NCBI GenBank assembly: GCA_029532625.1 | Contig: JARFXM010000009.1 | Location: forward strand, 5,507,501 to 5,571,500 | Length of the DNA stretch: 64,000 nt | Reading direction: 5' to 3' | DNA from: Lomentospora prolificans | Lineage: Eukaryota; Ascomycota; Sordariomycetes; Microascales; Microascaceae | In this document: positions 46,033 through 55,948 of the stretch, piece by piece | Layout of the letters: each line of letters begins with the position of its first letter | Position numbering within the stretch: the first letter of the stretch is position 1 | Translations under genes and position numbers: made by a program | The notes under the pieces: generated by a model | The model's database searches: none | The model's input: only the letters and a program-made list of their open reading frames with translations | What the model was told of the DNA's origin: nothing

Positions 46033-47952
46033 ATGAATAGCTCGTCGGTATTGGGAGACTTCTCGGCCGGACCGCCCGGGTCGTCTGGGGTCGCATCCCT
46101 GCTCAACAACCTTTTGTCGGGGAAAGCTGCGCCCTTTGTGCAGTTTCTCGAAGGCTCCCTTCCCATGCGGCTATTGCAAGCATTCTTCTCCAAATGGCAA
46201 AACATCGACATTCCTACATGGACTGTTGCTATTGCCATCCTTGGGACGGTTCCTAACACCCTCTTCCGTCTTCGGGTCGTCACCTACAACATTTACTGGT
46301 GGATAGCCAAATATTTCGTCTCGTCCATCTCCGTAGCAGGCAACGACCAATTGAACAAGGACGTCATCAACTGGGTGGCGCACAACGTGCTTCCTCGACG
46401 CTCGATTCGGATGCTCAATGCAAGAACCGAGATCATCCAGACGGATTATTGGAAACCGACCATCAAGGAGCGCAACGACATCCGCCACGAGAATCGAGTA
46501 CCCGTACAGTATTTGCCGGCGTTTGGTACCATCTGGTTCATCCATAAGTGTAGCGTCTTCCTCATCAGCTGCCAGCCAAACGCAAAGTTCCGCTACCATG
46601 ACAATGTGGTCCCCATCGAGCTTTCGGCTGCGCCCGAAGGGCATGAGCCGCTGGTCCTCATGTGTCTGGGACGCTCCGTTAAACCTCTGAAGCAGTTTCT
46701 CGACACGTGTCGTGATTTTGCCGAGGAGCAGCGCCGCGAGTACGTCACCGTTCGGACGTCCAAAAAAAGTGCGTACACGGGAGAGATTTGTTGGGGCTCC
46801 GTTGCACTGAGGCCGGTTCGCCACATGGAGACTGTGCATTTCGACGAAAAAGTAAAGCAGCGGCTCGTCAGAGACATTACGCACTATCTTGAGCCATCTA
46901 CGCGTCAATACTATGTGAAAAGAGGTATTCCGTATCGCCGTGGCTATCTGCTCCACGGACCTCCTGGCACAGGCAAGACATCTCTTTCCCTCGCGCTAGC
47001 GAGTTACTTCAAAATTGATCTGTACCTATGCCACCTTCCTAGTGTCAAGGACGATGGTTCGCTGGAGGACCAATTCATCAATCTTCCGCCCAAGTGCATT
47101 ATCCTTCTCGAAGATATTGATACAGTTGGCGTGCAAAGGCGTGGGATCGAAGGGGATGCAAGCGATTCTGATGACTCAGACCGGGATCTTCGTCGTCTGA
47201 AGAAGAAATCGAAGTTCAACTATTCCGTCCACGGGCCCGGATGCTCCCTAGCCGGCCTTCTCAATGTTCTAGATGGCGTCGCTTCCCAGGAAGGTCGTAT
47301 CGTTTTGATGACGTCAAACTTTGCCGATAAGCTCGACAAAGCACTCGTTCGACCTGGCCGTATCGACCAAATGATTTACCTGGGCAACATCTCTCGTGCG
47401 AGCGCCGAGGAGATGTTCCTACGAATGTACGCACCCTCGAAATCAGACACGGAGGTCGGACTCCTTGGGAATAAGTACACGGTTCAGGAACTTGGGAAGC
47501 TTGCCTCAAAGTTCAGCACTCAACTTCCAGAAGAACGGTTCACGCCGGCACAAATTCAAGGTTTTCTACTCGGGCACAAAGAAGAGCCTCACGAGGCAGT
47601 GGCGGAGATTGGGAAGTGGGTTACGGAGGAGGTGAAGATCATGGAACAGACCGAGGCGTTTGAGAAAGCCAATAAGGAGAGGAGGCGGAAGAAGAGAGAG
47701 AGTAGAAAACTGGCGAAGTTGACGCATTCTGAACCTTTTGACCGACTTTCTCCGCCAAAAAGGTTGCTTAAGGTAAATGGCACGAAGGGAGATGTGTCCG
47801 ATGACGAGGGAAAACCCAAGGAGAATGGACGGTTGGAGGCGGCATCGAAAGAGAAGATGGAGGGTAAAGCGGATGTACAAAACGGCCAAGGAAAAGCATC
47901 GGAAAACGGCGAGGACGAGAAGAAGGCGAATGGAACTCAGGATGGGAATTAA
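46033..47952 (+). CDS. BCS1-like AAA ATPase
   Basis: Single exon, 639 residues from the ATG at 46033. A hydrophobic segment near residues 57-77 (IPTWTVAIAILGTVPNTLF) and the BCS1 N-terminal domain precede a AAA module: Walker A GPPGTGKTS at about 309, Walker B CIILLEDID at about 355, sensor VLMTSNF, and arginine-finger region ALVRPGRIDQ. Mitochondrial Bcs1 translocates the folded Rieske iron-sulfur protein into complex III. This protein has a long charged C-terminal extension (Lys/Glu/Asn-rich from about residue 540), an Asp-rich insert (GDASDSDDSDRD) after Walker B, and a 33-residue N-terminal lead, so it is more likely one of the expanded fungal BCS1 paralogues than the respiratory chaperone itself. 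It is downstream of the PEPP promoter and 241 bp before the P450. Confidence 0.92.
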   Translation: MNSSSVLGDFSAGPPGSSGVASLLNNLLSGKAAPFVQFLEGSLPMRLLQAFFSKWQNIDIPTWTVAIAILGTVPNTLFRLRVVTYNIYWWIAKYFVSSISVAGNDQLNKDVINWVAHNVLPRRSIRMLNARTEIIQTDYWKPTIKERNDIRHENRVPVQYLPAFGTIWFIHKCSVFLISCQPNAKFRYHDNVVPIELSAAPEGHEPLVLMCLGRSVKPLKQFLDTCRDFAEEQRREYVTVRTSKKSAYTGEICWGSVALRPVRHMETVHFDEKVKQRLVRDITHYLEPSTRQYYVKRGIPYRRGYLLHGPPGTGKTSLSLALASYFKIDLYLCHLPSVKDDGSLEDQFINLPPKCIILLEDIDTVGVQRRGIEGDASDSDDSDRDLRRLKKKSKFNYSVHGPGCSLAGLLNVLDGVASQEGRIVLMTSNFADKLDKALVRPGRIDQMIYLGNISRASAEEMFLRMYAPSKSDTEVGLLGNKYTVQELGKLASKFSTQLPEERFTPAQIQGFLLGHKEEPHEAVAEIGKWVTEEVKIMEQTEAFEKANKERRRKKRESRKLAKLTHSEPFDRLSPPKRLLKVNGTKGDVSDDEGKPKENGRLEAASKEKMEGKADVQNGQGKASENGEDEKKANGTQDGN

Positions 47953-48192
47953 AAGCAGTGCATATCTGGAATTCCACACCGGTTTCCTGGTCTGATCGCC
48001 AGGGTATCATTGTCCTCTATTGTGTTCGAACAATCACGGCTGTTGTTTGCTGTTAAGCACTATGCAATTAAGCGTTCATGTGGCCAACTTAGTCAGCTCT
48101 TCTGTCGTCTGCATATTTTGAGCCCAGAGAAAATCTGGTCCAACACAGCAACAACCTGTTGTTTGAATGCCAGGGAGCATGCCTGCTTGGGA

Positions 48193-49903
48193 ATGCCGTT
48201 TCTGCTAACTCTTGCAGGGCGCACGTTTCGTGCTCTCATCCTCGGTCCCTTATATCTTTTTGTACCACTGGTTATCGCGCACTGTCTATATCGGCTGTAC
48301 ATTCACCCACTTGCGCGCGTACCCGGGCCGCGACTCGCGGCTCTGTCTAATTTCTGGCATGCATATCAGGCTCGAAATGGGCGGATGCGGGAGTTAGGAA
48401 AGACTCTTCATCGGCGTTATGGCCCTGTCGTGAGGGTCGGTCCGGACGAGGTGTGGTTTGACTCCGTGGAAGGGTTTAAGCATATTTATAGTAAGTCTTG
48501 CATGTTTTCTATCTGGCCAAAACCAAACTATTAACAAGTTGCCAGGTCCTGGTAGCGACTTTGAGAAATCAGACTTTTATTGTAAGATCAAGTTCCTCAC
48601 AAATACATGGACGCAGTCTGACCCGGATCTTACAGTGGCCACAGCCTTGACGAGACCACAGGTAAACCGGTGGCTTGAACCCTCCTTTCCTGATAGCCTA
48701 GACTTTCTATCAGAACGAGATGTAAAAAGATACCGCATACAAAGGCGTCTAGTGGGTCCAATTTACCACATTTCCAACCTTAAACGGTTCGAGACGGCAG
48801 TAGACGATGTCATTCGCAAGAGCATTGTCCAACTCCGATCTCTCGACGGAGCTGCCGTCGATCTGAAGGAATGGATGCACATCATCACGGTCGAATGCCT
48901 TGGTGCCGCCGTCCTGTCCTGGTCTCCTGGCCTGCTGAAGCAAAAGTCGGATGGCGGTTCAGGACCGCATAGTTACATCGGCTGGAGGAAGAAAAGCGTC
49001 TTTGGTCTTTTCCCGTTGATTGTGTTGCTTGAGTGTGTGTGTAAGTCTGTCGGCCGGCTCTTTGCCATCTGCTGGGGGGTTACATACCAGGCACCTAAGG
49101 GCTTTAAGCCTTTCTTTACGGTAAGTTGAGTCGCAACATGACCAAGGATATACACTAATGGAACATTGTAGGGTGTTCACAGGCAGACGAAGCGAAGACT
49201 AGCCCGTATCGCCAAAGGCGAGTCAGCCAGGACTCACCAAGACTTACTCGCGGACCTCATCAGCCTTCACGAGTCAAGGCCAGAGTTTACCCAGGAATAT
49301 CTCAAAAGAATGACGGTTACAAATTTCGGGGCGGGTCATGAAACCATGACGTCTACGCTAACATCTGCGGTTTCGATGATCTGTTCGCACCCCGAAACCC
49401 TCAAACGCGTCTTGGATGAAATCAGCGACGTTAAGGACCCCACACGTTATGACAATAGATCAAACTTAACTTACACACAGGCAAGCATAAAAGAGGCACA
49501 ACGCCTGTTCCCGGTCATCGGCATGTCCCTACCACGGAAAGTGCCCGCCCAGGGCTTCCATGCCCACGGATACTACTTTCCCGCGGGGACTACAGTGGGT
49601 TGCAACCCTGTTTCTCTGCATATGAACAAAGATGTCTTTGGATCAGATGCAGACGACTTTCGGCCCGGACGCTGGCTTGAGAGAGAGGATATCAGAGAAA
49701 TGGAAAAGTATAACTTGACTTGGGGAGGCGGCTCGCGGACCTGTCCTGGGAGACAGCTGGCGGAGCTGATTGTGCCTAAAATAACTGTTGCTCTGCTGAG
49801 TGAGTTTAGGATTGAGGTGGAAATACCTCCGGAGGCTGAGATGCCGGTCTACTTTATGGCCATGATGAGTGGTGTTAGGGCTAGATTCCTGTCTAGGACA
49901 TGA
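48193..49903 (+). CDS. Cytochrome P450 monooxygenase
   Basis: Modelled as join(48193..48490, 48546..49120, 49172..49903), 534 residues. An N-terminal membrane helix (about residues 5-30) leads into YRLYIHPLARVPGPRLAALS, a hinge typical of fungal pisatin demethylase/benzoate-hydroxylase-like P450s. I-helix motif NFGAGHETMTST (oxygen activation) at about 49320, K-helix EAQR (ExxR) at about 49492, the DDFRPGRW region, and the heme loop WGGGSRTCPGRQ (Cys ligand) at about 49720; Trp replaces the usual Phe at the start of the heme motif. Introns are 55 and 51 nt. Substrate cannot be predicted. No biosynthetic backbone enzyme is nearby. The middle (GGSGPHSYIGWRKKSVFGLF) is where further annotation error is most likely. 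Confidence 0.93.
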
Positions 49904-50580
49904 AAATGATATCCCAATAACCTTCAATGTTCCTTCGATGTCAGTACCATTCGGCAGCGTCCGTTCCATTCAACAGCGTCCGTTCCATCCCAATCGCTGC
50001 AATGTGTCTGGGATATCACGAGGTGATTCGCTTGTCCACTTCATGTCGGGGGGTTGGTTAGCTCCCCTCCGACCTGTACGTGACCGACCGCTGTGCAGGG
50101 AGTACGCAAAACAGCAGGCCGGACAGGTCAAACAGACCTGATATGGCTGCATAGACAGATGCTTTTGGCCAATATAATGTGTACTTTAGAGCTGTTGGTT
50201 TCAAATGCCGCTCCTAGGTGGCTGACGCCTATGGGCTCACTATTAGGCCGCAGTGCGTCCAAACGAGGCTTCCGTACCAATCATTGACGGGGCCTCTAAG
50301 GGATGGACTACATTTGCAAGCGCTGCGCGAGAATTGTGGCCGGATTCATTCGGTGTTGGTGTGACACCGCAGGCTGCACAAGGCCAACCATGGCACAAGT
50401 GGCTGGGTGCTGCCTGGACACATTGAACACGATGGGCGAGCAGGGGATACATAAGAAACGAAACGAACAAAGATGAACAGAATCTTGTTTTGGAGATAGT
50501 ACCATATATATAATTCCATGACTCCATGATTAATGGTAGCGTTGAGGAGTGAAATTCCGAACGTGATCGACGACGATTCA
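49904..50580. other. Intergenic 0.68 kb
   Basis: Between the P450 and the second BTB gene, both on the plus strand. A tandem CGTCCGTTCCATTC motif (two copies) lies at about 49958-49990. No gene seen. Confidence 0.5.
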
Positions 50581-51937
50581 ATGGATCCCCAAAGAGAGTT
50601 GCTAGACTCCTTAGCTAAGTATGTCTTTGTTGCAGATCACTCGCTTTCAATGACGAAACTAACATTTTTCAACCCTTCGCCGTAGGAACTACCTGTCAAA
50701 AGAATACTCTGATCTCACCATTGTAGCGCGGGATCGGTCTTACAACGTTCACAAGGTTATAGTTCTACCGAGATGTTCGCTACCGGAAGCATCAGAGGGG
50801 GAGTCTCTGGTATAAATCCAGCTTTCTTACAAAATCCGTTTTCCTTCCTGCTAACATATTATATATACAGAGCCAAGTCAGCTTGGTTGACGATGATCCC
50901 ATTGCTGTTCGACTCATGATACACTACTTGTATCATTTGGATTACCCCCATGTCACACCAGCAGAGATTGACGAGGTGGAAAAGGCCATCTTAGAGAGGG
51001 AAAAGCCCGCAGAAGAACAGAACAATATCCCACTGGAGCATATTAATGAAGGAAGCGAAGGGCATGCCGAAGTGGACGAGGTTAGAACATCTTGTACAGA
51101 CACCTCTTCGGAGCTGAAAGTACGTTTGGCGGAAAACGCACTGATGGAACCTCAGCCGGTGGAGACACATTTGCTCCTGAAGAACCCAAAACAGACCTTC
51201 CACAGTTCTCCGATGAACCTTCGGGTTTCCCGGCAACTACAAAGGAAACCTGGTTCTCAGAGGCTGCTCTACCAAAAGGCCAGCCTGATACAGAGCTTGC
51301 TGTCGTCGAACTGAAGTATGAGGAGCCTCAGTCCGAAGACGATCCTTGGCGCCTACCTATCAAGAGGGGGGGAAAGAAGAAAAAGAAGGCAAAGAGGGCA
51401 TCGATCCGGAATGAGCCTGCACCAGAACAGGAGCCGGAGCTCGACCCAGAACCGAAGCCGGAACCGGAACTAGGGCCAGAACCCGTTGATGTCTGGGGCT
51501 TTTACACGATGAAAAAGACGGTGAAAAGAACGAAGGAGGAGTCAATCTGGTACGATCCTCCATTAGAAGCTCAGCCAGAGCCAGAGCCAAAGCCGGAGCC
51601 GGAGCCGGTGCTGGAGACGAACCCTCTTATCCATGCCCAGGTATACAACCTCAGCGTCAAGTATAGTGTCCCAGGACTCAAAGGTCTGGCGGGGGATAGG
51701 TTCGAGAAGGCTGCCTCCAGCTGCGTGGAGCGCCCAGAGTTCTCCAAGGTGGCGGAGACGGTTTATTCCATGTCGCTTGATGGAGACAGGAAGCTATTAC
51801 GCGAGGGCGTGGTCCATAACATTCTCAAATATCCTTCTGTCTTGGCGAACAAAAATATGCAGGATCTTCTCCGAAACACCGGTGAGCTGGCGTTGGATCT
51901 TGTACTACACGATAACGGGATCGAGCGACAAATTTAG
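50581..51937 (+). CDS. BTB/POZ domain protein with shortened BTB core and Pro-Glu repeats
   Basis: Modelled as join(50581..50618, 50686..50809, 50871..51119, 51206..51937), 380 residues. The BTB start is recognisable (NYLSKEYSDLTIVARDRSY, then NVHKVIV). After LPRCSLPEASEGES and a 61-nt intron it resumes with VSLVDDDPIAVRLMIHYLYH and LDYPHVTPAEID. A Glu/Pro-rich linker with EPEPKPEPE-type repeats and Lys tracts follows, then the helical C-terminal part of fungal BTB proteins (HAQVYNLSVKYSVPGLKGLA and FSKVAETVYSM). The roughly 9-residue stretch normally after the CPRS-like site (FFxKAC...GGF) is absent, so the fold may be compromised. The 86-nt intron at 51120-51205 is inferred to reconcile two frames; a frameshift is the alternative. 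Confidence is moderate that the gene is intact. Confidence 0.7.
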
Positions 51938-54188
51938 CCCTCCCTTGGATGAAGATAGTTGACTCAAACTTGTGGTAGGAGGCTAGGATCTTCGACGAGA
52001 ATGCTACGATTGATTTGTATTTGTTTGTATAGGGCAAGTTGCATTGGATTGAAGCCTAGGTCACGACTCTTGTATTCTGTCCCCCGATTTCGGGTTCATT
52101 AACATTAGGTGAGTAAATAATCGGGCTCACGTTCTCGAATCCGGATCAGACATGACAACACCCCTGATGGTTGCCGTGAAATGAAATTGAGCCAGCATCC
52201 CAACCCATACCAAAACCATGCCAGCAGCCATCATGGCGGTAAAGAAGCCAACGAAGAGGTAGACTTGCCCTCCAAGAATGTTTCCTGACGATGCAGCGCT
52301 GAGGTAGAAGCACGCCCAAACACATCTGCCAAGTGGTGATTAGCAACCTGTATGTGTCGAGGTATTATACAAGGCCCGCTATAAGCAGGCTGAATACGGC
52401 GGCACACCTCTTCTTCCAGAATGGATCGAGGTATTGATTTCGCTAGTCAAAGTGACCCTGTTGTGATTGGCGGGGCTCGGCGTTGACGTCAAGCTTCGAG
52501 GCTCCGGGCTGTGCGCCATTGATGATGAGCGTGAGCCACCTAACGAAACAAATCCCTGTGATACATCCAAATGGGGCACCTTCTTGACTGTGTTATCGTG
52601 TCCAAGCTTCGGAATACCGCGGCACGACATTGCGTTGGCACAGCAGGGCTGACTTCAGAGTAGATTTGGAACTTGCTTCCTCAGCTAGTGCGAGCCTGAG
52701 TATGCTGGCTAAGGCACCCTTCGCGACTTTGTAGTATAGCACGTGGAGAGGGTTTCTGCTATTAGATTCATATTATGAAGGCAATAATAATTCATTATAC
52801 CACCACTCAGATACTATACTGCCCGTTTATTAGATGTGGTCTATGGATCTGGTACCAACGCCACCTCGCGGGTTTAAAGAGGGACAATACAGGGTGTGTG
52901 ATTTCGTGACCAGAATATGTTCAAATCAGTGTATTCAGGTTCCCAACCTGGAAAACAAGAATTACCATTTCCCTCTTCGGGACTGAGCAGCTCCCGCTTC
53001 AGCCTGAGCAGAGCTGAGCCAGGTGAGCGAAGGGTTCACTATTTTGGGCCACCCAGCTGGAGCTATCTTAGTTGCTGGCTATGTCTGCAAATGTGGTGCA
53101 GTTGTGAGGCTGAGTTTCTGAACCTAGTTTTACGACCTATTATACTACTACCTATCTGTCTTTCCGTAACTAAACAACTAAGGAATTAATATCTGCTATT
53201 TTACATACTACTCTAATAACCTTGGGAAAGTTGGCTGAATCTGCAAACTGACCCGCTCACCGCCTATGCTGGCCAGAACTAAACCGATGTTTCCGCGCCG
53301 TTAACAGAACCAATGCTCTCCAGGCTGAGGTAAATACAGGGCATGTGGTCCCTGATATCAGCTGCCAACCCGCCCTGCAGGGGCTCGGCCGTCTTGTAAC
53401 GCCCACCAGCTGGACTTAAATTTAAGCCTCTTGCAGCGTCTGTCGGAAATCTGGTCCAGCTTGTTGTTGCCCGGAAACGAGATCTTGGCCAGCCATCGTA
53501 TCGCGAAATCGTATCTCTGCCGCCAAGATACCGGGTGCTGGTGTACGGGCCCTCACTCGTGATGTCTTCTATGATCTTAGAGATTCATTTACTCTACTAG
53601 GAGGCCTGGTCATCGGCGCTGGTGTCACCAACGTCAATTGCTACCTCAATCCTCGATATCGTCCTCGTCGTCTCAACTACTATTCCCTCCAGAACAATAA
53701 GGGCAGGGCGGCTCCTACAAGATTCTCAACCTCTCCTTCCCGGTCTTTATTTCGTACTTACGGACGGTAAATTTGCGATCCACCTAGACTGATGCCTGGC
53801 TAAGGATTTAATAGGTGGAGTTGACATATAGTGTAGTGTATAGGTAGTCGATGTCACGAACGATTACAGGCCCGGATACGCTGAGGAGGGACAGAAAAAG
53901 GTCAAGGCGAGCCATTCGTCCTGGACCGACGCCAAGGAAGAGTGGTCCAAGAGGGACTGCCCCGGAAGGAAGGTCGGTCCCAAGGATCATGATGTCTATA
54001 TAAATCACAGTCATTACCGATATAACTAATTGTCTTGCTCACTCCGATAATATACCCTGTTTGATGGTGCGATCATGCGCTGACTTAGAGAACCATGTCG
54101 TTTATCTCCTTATAATCGCTACCTGAGAGTTACGGTTGATTCCTGAAACTACGGAGAAATAAAATCTTGCTCACCCGAGCCAGCACGC
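51938..54188. other. AT-richer intergenic region, 2.3 kb
   Basis: Apart from a possible membrane-protein remnant on the minus strand (listed separately) no coding region is supported. The stretch 52730-53240 and 53990-54170 is visibly AT-rich, as expected of mutated transposon or gene remains, but no terminal repeats or polymerase motifs could be found. Confidence 0.45.
52150..52490 (-). pseudogene. Possible C-terminal remnant of a membrane protein
   Basis: On the minus strand a 65-codon stretch reads VWACFYLSAASSGNILGGQ and continues with two hydrophobic helices (VYLFVGFFTAMMAAGMV, VLVWVGMLAQFHFTA) to a stop at about 52145. A possible preceding segment (YLDPFWKKRCAAVFSLLIAG) lies in a frame that does not join it with consistent phase. 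The strong hydrophobicity suggests former or real coding sequence, but no start, no intact frame and no family could be established. Confidence 0.3.
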
Positions 54189-55948
54189 CTAGGACGTAGT
54201 TTCGGCAGCAGGCGTTTCCGGCTTTCGACCCCAAACAACTTTCTGCAGGTAATACGGGTGGATTTTGCCCTGGCGAGCCTCGCGTCTCATGTGAGCAACG
54301 AAGACCTGGATTTGCTCCCTACTCCAGCCCAACGTGCTGGCAATGAACAAGACATAGCCCTCGACATCCGCCTCCATAACCATATGGGCGAGTTGGCCGA
54401 TTTCCTTCATTTTCGGGTCCTTGGGCCACGGTCCTACGGGAAGCTAACGCCCAAGACAAACAAGTATTAGCACGTCTCCCAATGCCTCTCTCTCTAGTTC
54501 TATGCAAGCTCGCCACACAATTAGAACCGCCTGCTTACCTTAAAGGTGAACTCGTGGATGTCGACAAATCCGGCTTCCTCCATGCACTTCCTCTGCAGGC
54601 CCTCCCTTACGACCGTAAACGTTCTCCCGGTCTTCTTCTGGCCCTCGGCAAATATCTTGCCCCATTGACCAAAGGCGGTGTCGTCCGTGACCGTTCCATC
54701 GTCGCTTTCGCATCTGCACTCGGGCTCAAGGCTTTCGACCCAACCTCCCGGCCGGCAAGCCTTGAAGGCCTCCGCGAAGAGCTGGGACCAGTCGGGGATG
54801 CTCCCGATGAGCCAGCGCATATGGATATAGTCAAACGAATCGGCGTTAAACGTCCAGGGCTGGGTACAGTCCTCAATCTCACTGCAGCGGCAGGCGAATT
54901 AGCAAACATAATTCATGCACTGTTAGACCCCGTGGATCTAGACGTGTATCTACGCACAATCTAAGATTCGGAGGAATCCAGCCAGGCTGGATTGGGGAAA
55001 TATCAGTTCCTATGACCTCGGAGTTGGGAAATTCGTCGGCAAAGTCGCTAGAGAGAGTGTTAGCGAATATCGGGCTTTGCTCTACTCGGATTTGACGAGG
55101 AACATCACGTACATAGCCCAAACACCTGTCGGATGATGCTGCTGCGTTAGCTGATACTCCTTGACGGCTGAGAACCTTGCAATGGGTTGGAATCATCATA
55201 CCTGTTCCGGTCCCAACATCAAGGGCTTTCTATGCTCGAATAAGTAACTGGGCTATCCTTGGTAATTACTCCATAGCTAATTAAGCTCAGAAGGCTTCTT
55301 ACCGCAACTTTCCCTTTCTCAAGGGGTGCTAGAAACAACTTGCCATCACAGGACAGCGTCATGGTGTGGTGACTATCGCCGACATTAATTGGAGTTTGAA
55401 GTTGGGCGTATAGGAGTAGATCCTATATTATAGCCCAAAGCTGGTGGGTTTGACTTACTTCAAGTCGAGAGATTCACTCTGCTTTTCATCGTTCGCTCCC
55501 CTCCAAGACGGCCAGCCTTTTAGCCATAGCCATCTAATGGGGAATTGCAAATCCCGACTCAATCTCAATCTACCTGGAGACTCACCAGTACTCGGCGTTC
55601 CCCACCTCGCTATGATATCTTCGGCCGTGCAATGTTCGGTATTTCAGAATACTAGACGAGATTGACGCCGTTGAGGATGGGTCAAGGCTGATAGCCGACT
55701 CGGCGTCTCTGTCATCATAACCCTATAGGAACAGTAAGTCGATCAGGGACTGTAATAGCGAGAAACAACAGAGACCATTTCTAGTCATTACTACGAACCT
55801 CAGCGACCTGCTCCCAATGCTCGGCCGGGAGAATACCCGAAGCGGGATCGGCTAGTTGCGCAGGAGAACCTGGGGACTTTCCCCTGGGGCTCTTCCCTGG
55901 GCTGTTTCCCGCGCTCGTGGTTTTCTGGGCAGGGTTTTTGTCAGTCAT
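54189..55948 (-). CDS. LaeA-like SAM-dependent methyltransferase
   Basis: Nine exons by hand: complement(54189..54443, 54539..54881, 54958..55047, 55113..55125, 55202..55229, 55303..55372, 55459..55500, 55586..55722, 55799..55948), 375 residues, every junction in phase. The disordered N-terminus (SPGKSPRGKSPGSPA) is followed by ILPAEHWEQV, SSTASISSSILKYRTLHGR, RYHSEVGNAEYWGANDEKQ, and LNHHTMTLSCDGKLFLAP. The Rossmann motif I spans three exons (KALDVGTGTGVWAIDFADEF), then EVIGTDISPIQPGWIPPNL, FEIEDCTQPWTF, DYIHMRWLIGSIPDWSQLF and ACRPGGWVESLEP. This is the standard order of fungal LaeA/TAM-type methyltransferases, of which many paralogues act in secondary metabolism or are uncharacterised. The C-terminal helical part (WPKDPKMKEIGQ) is also typical. 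It is likely not the global regulator LaeA itself, given its accessory location. Introns are 65-95 nt. Confidence 0.9.
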
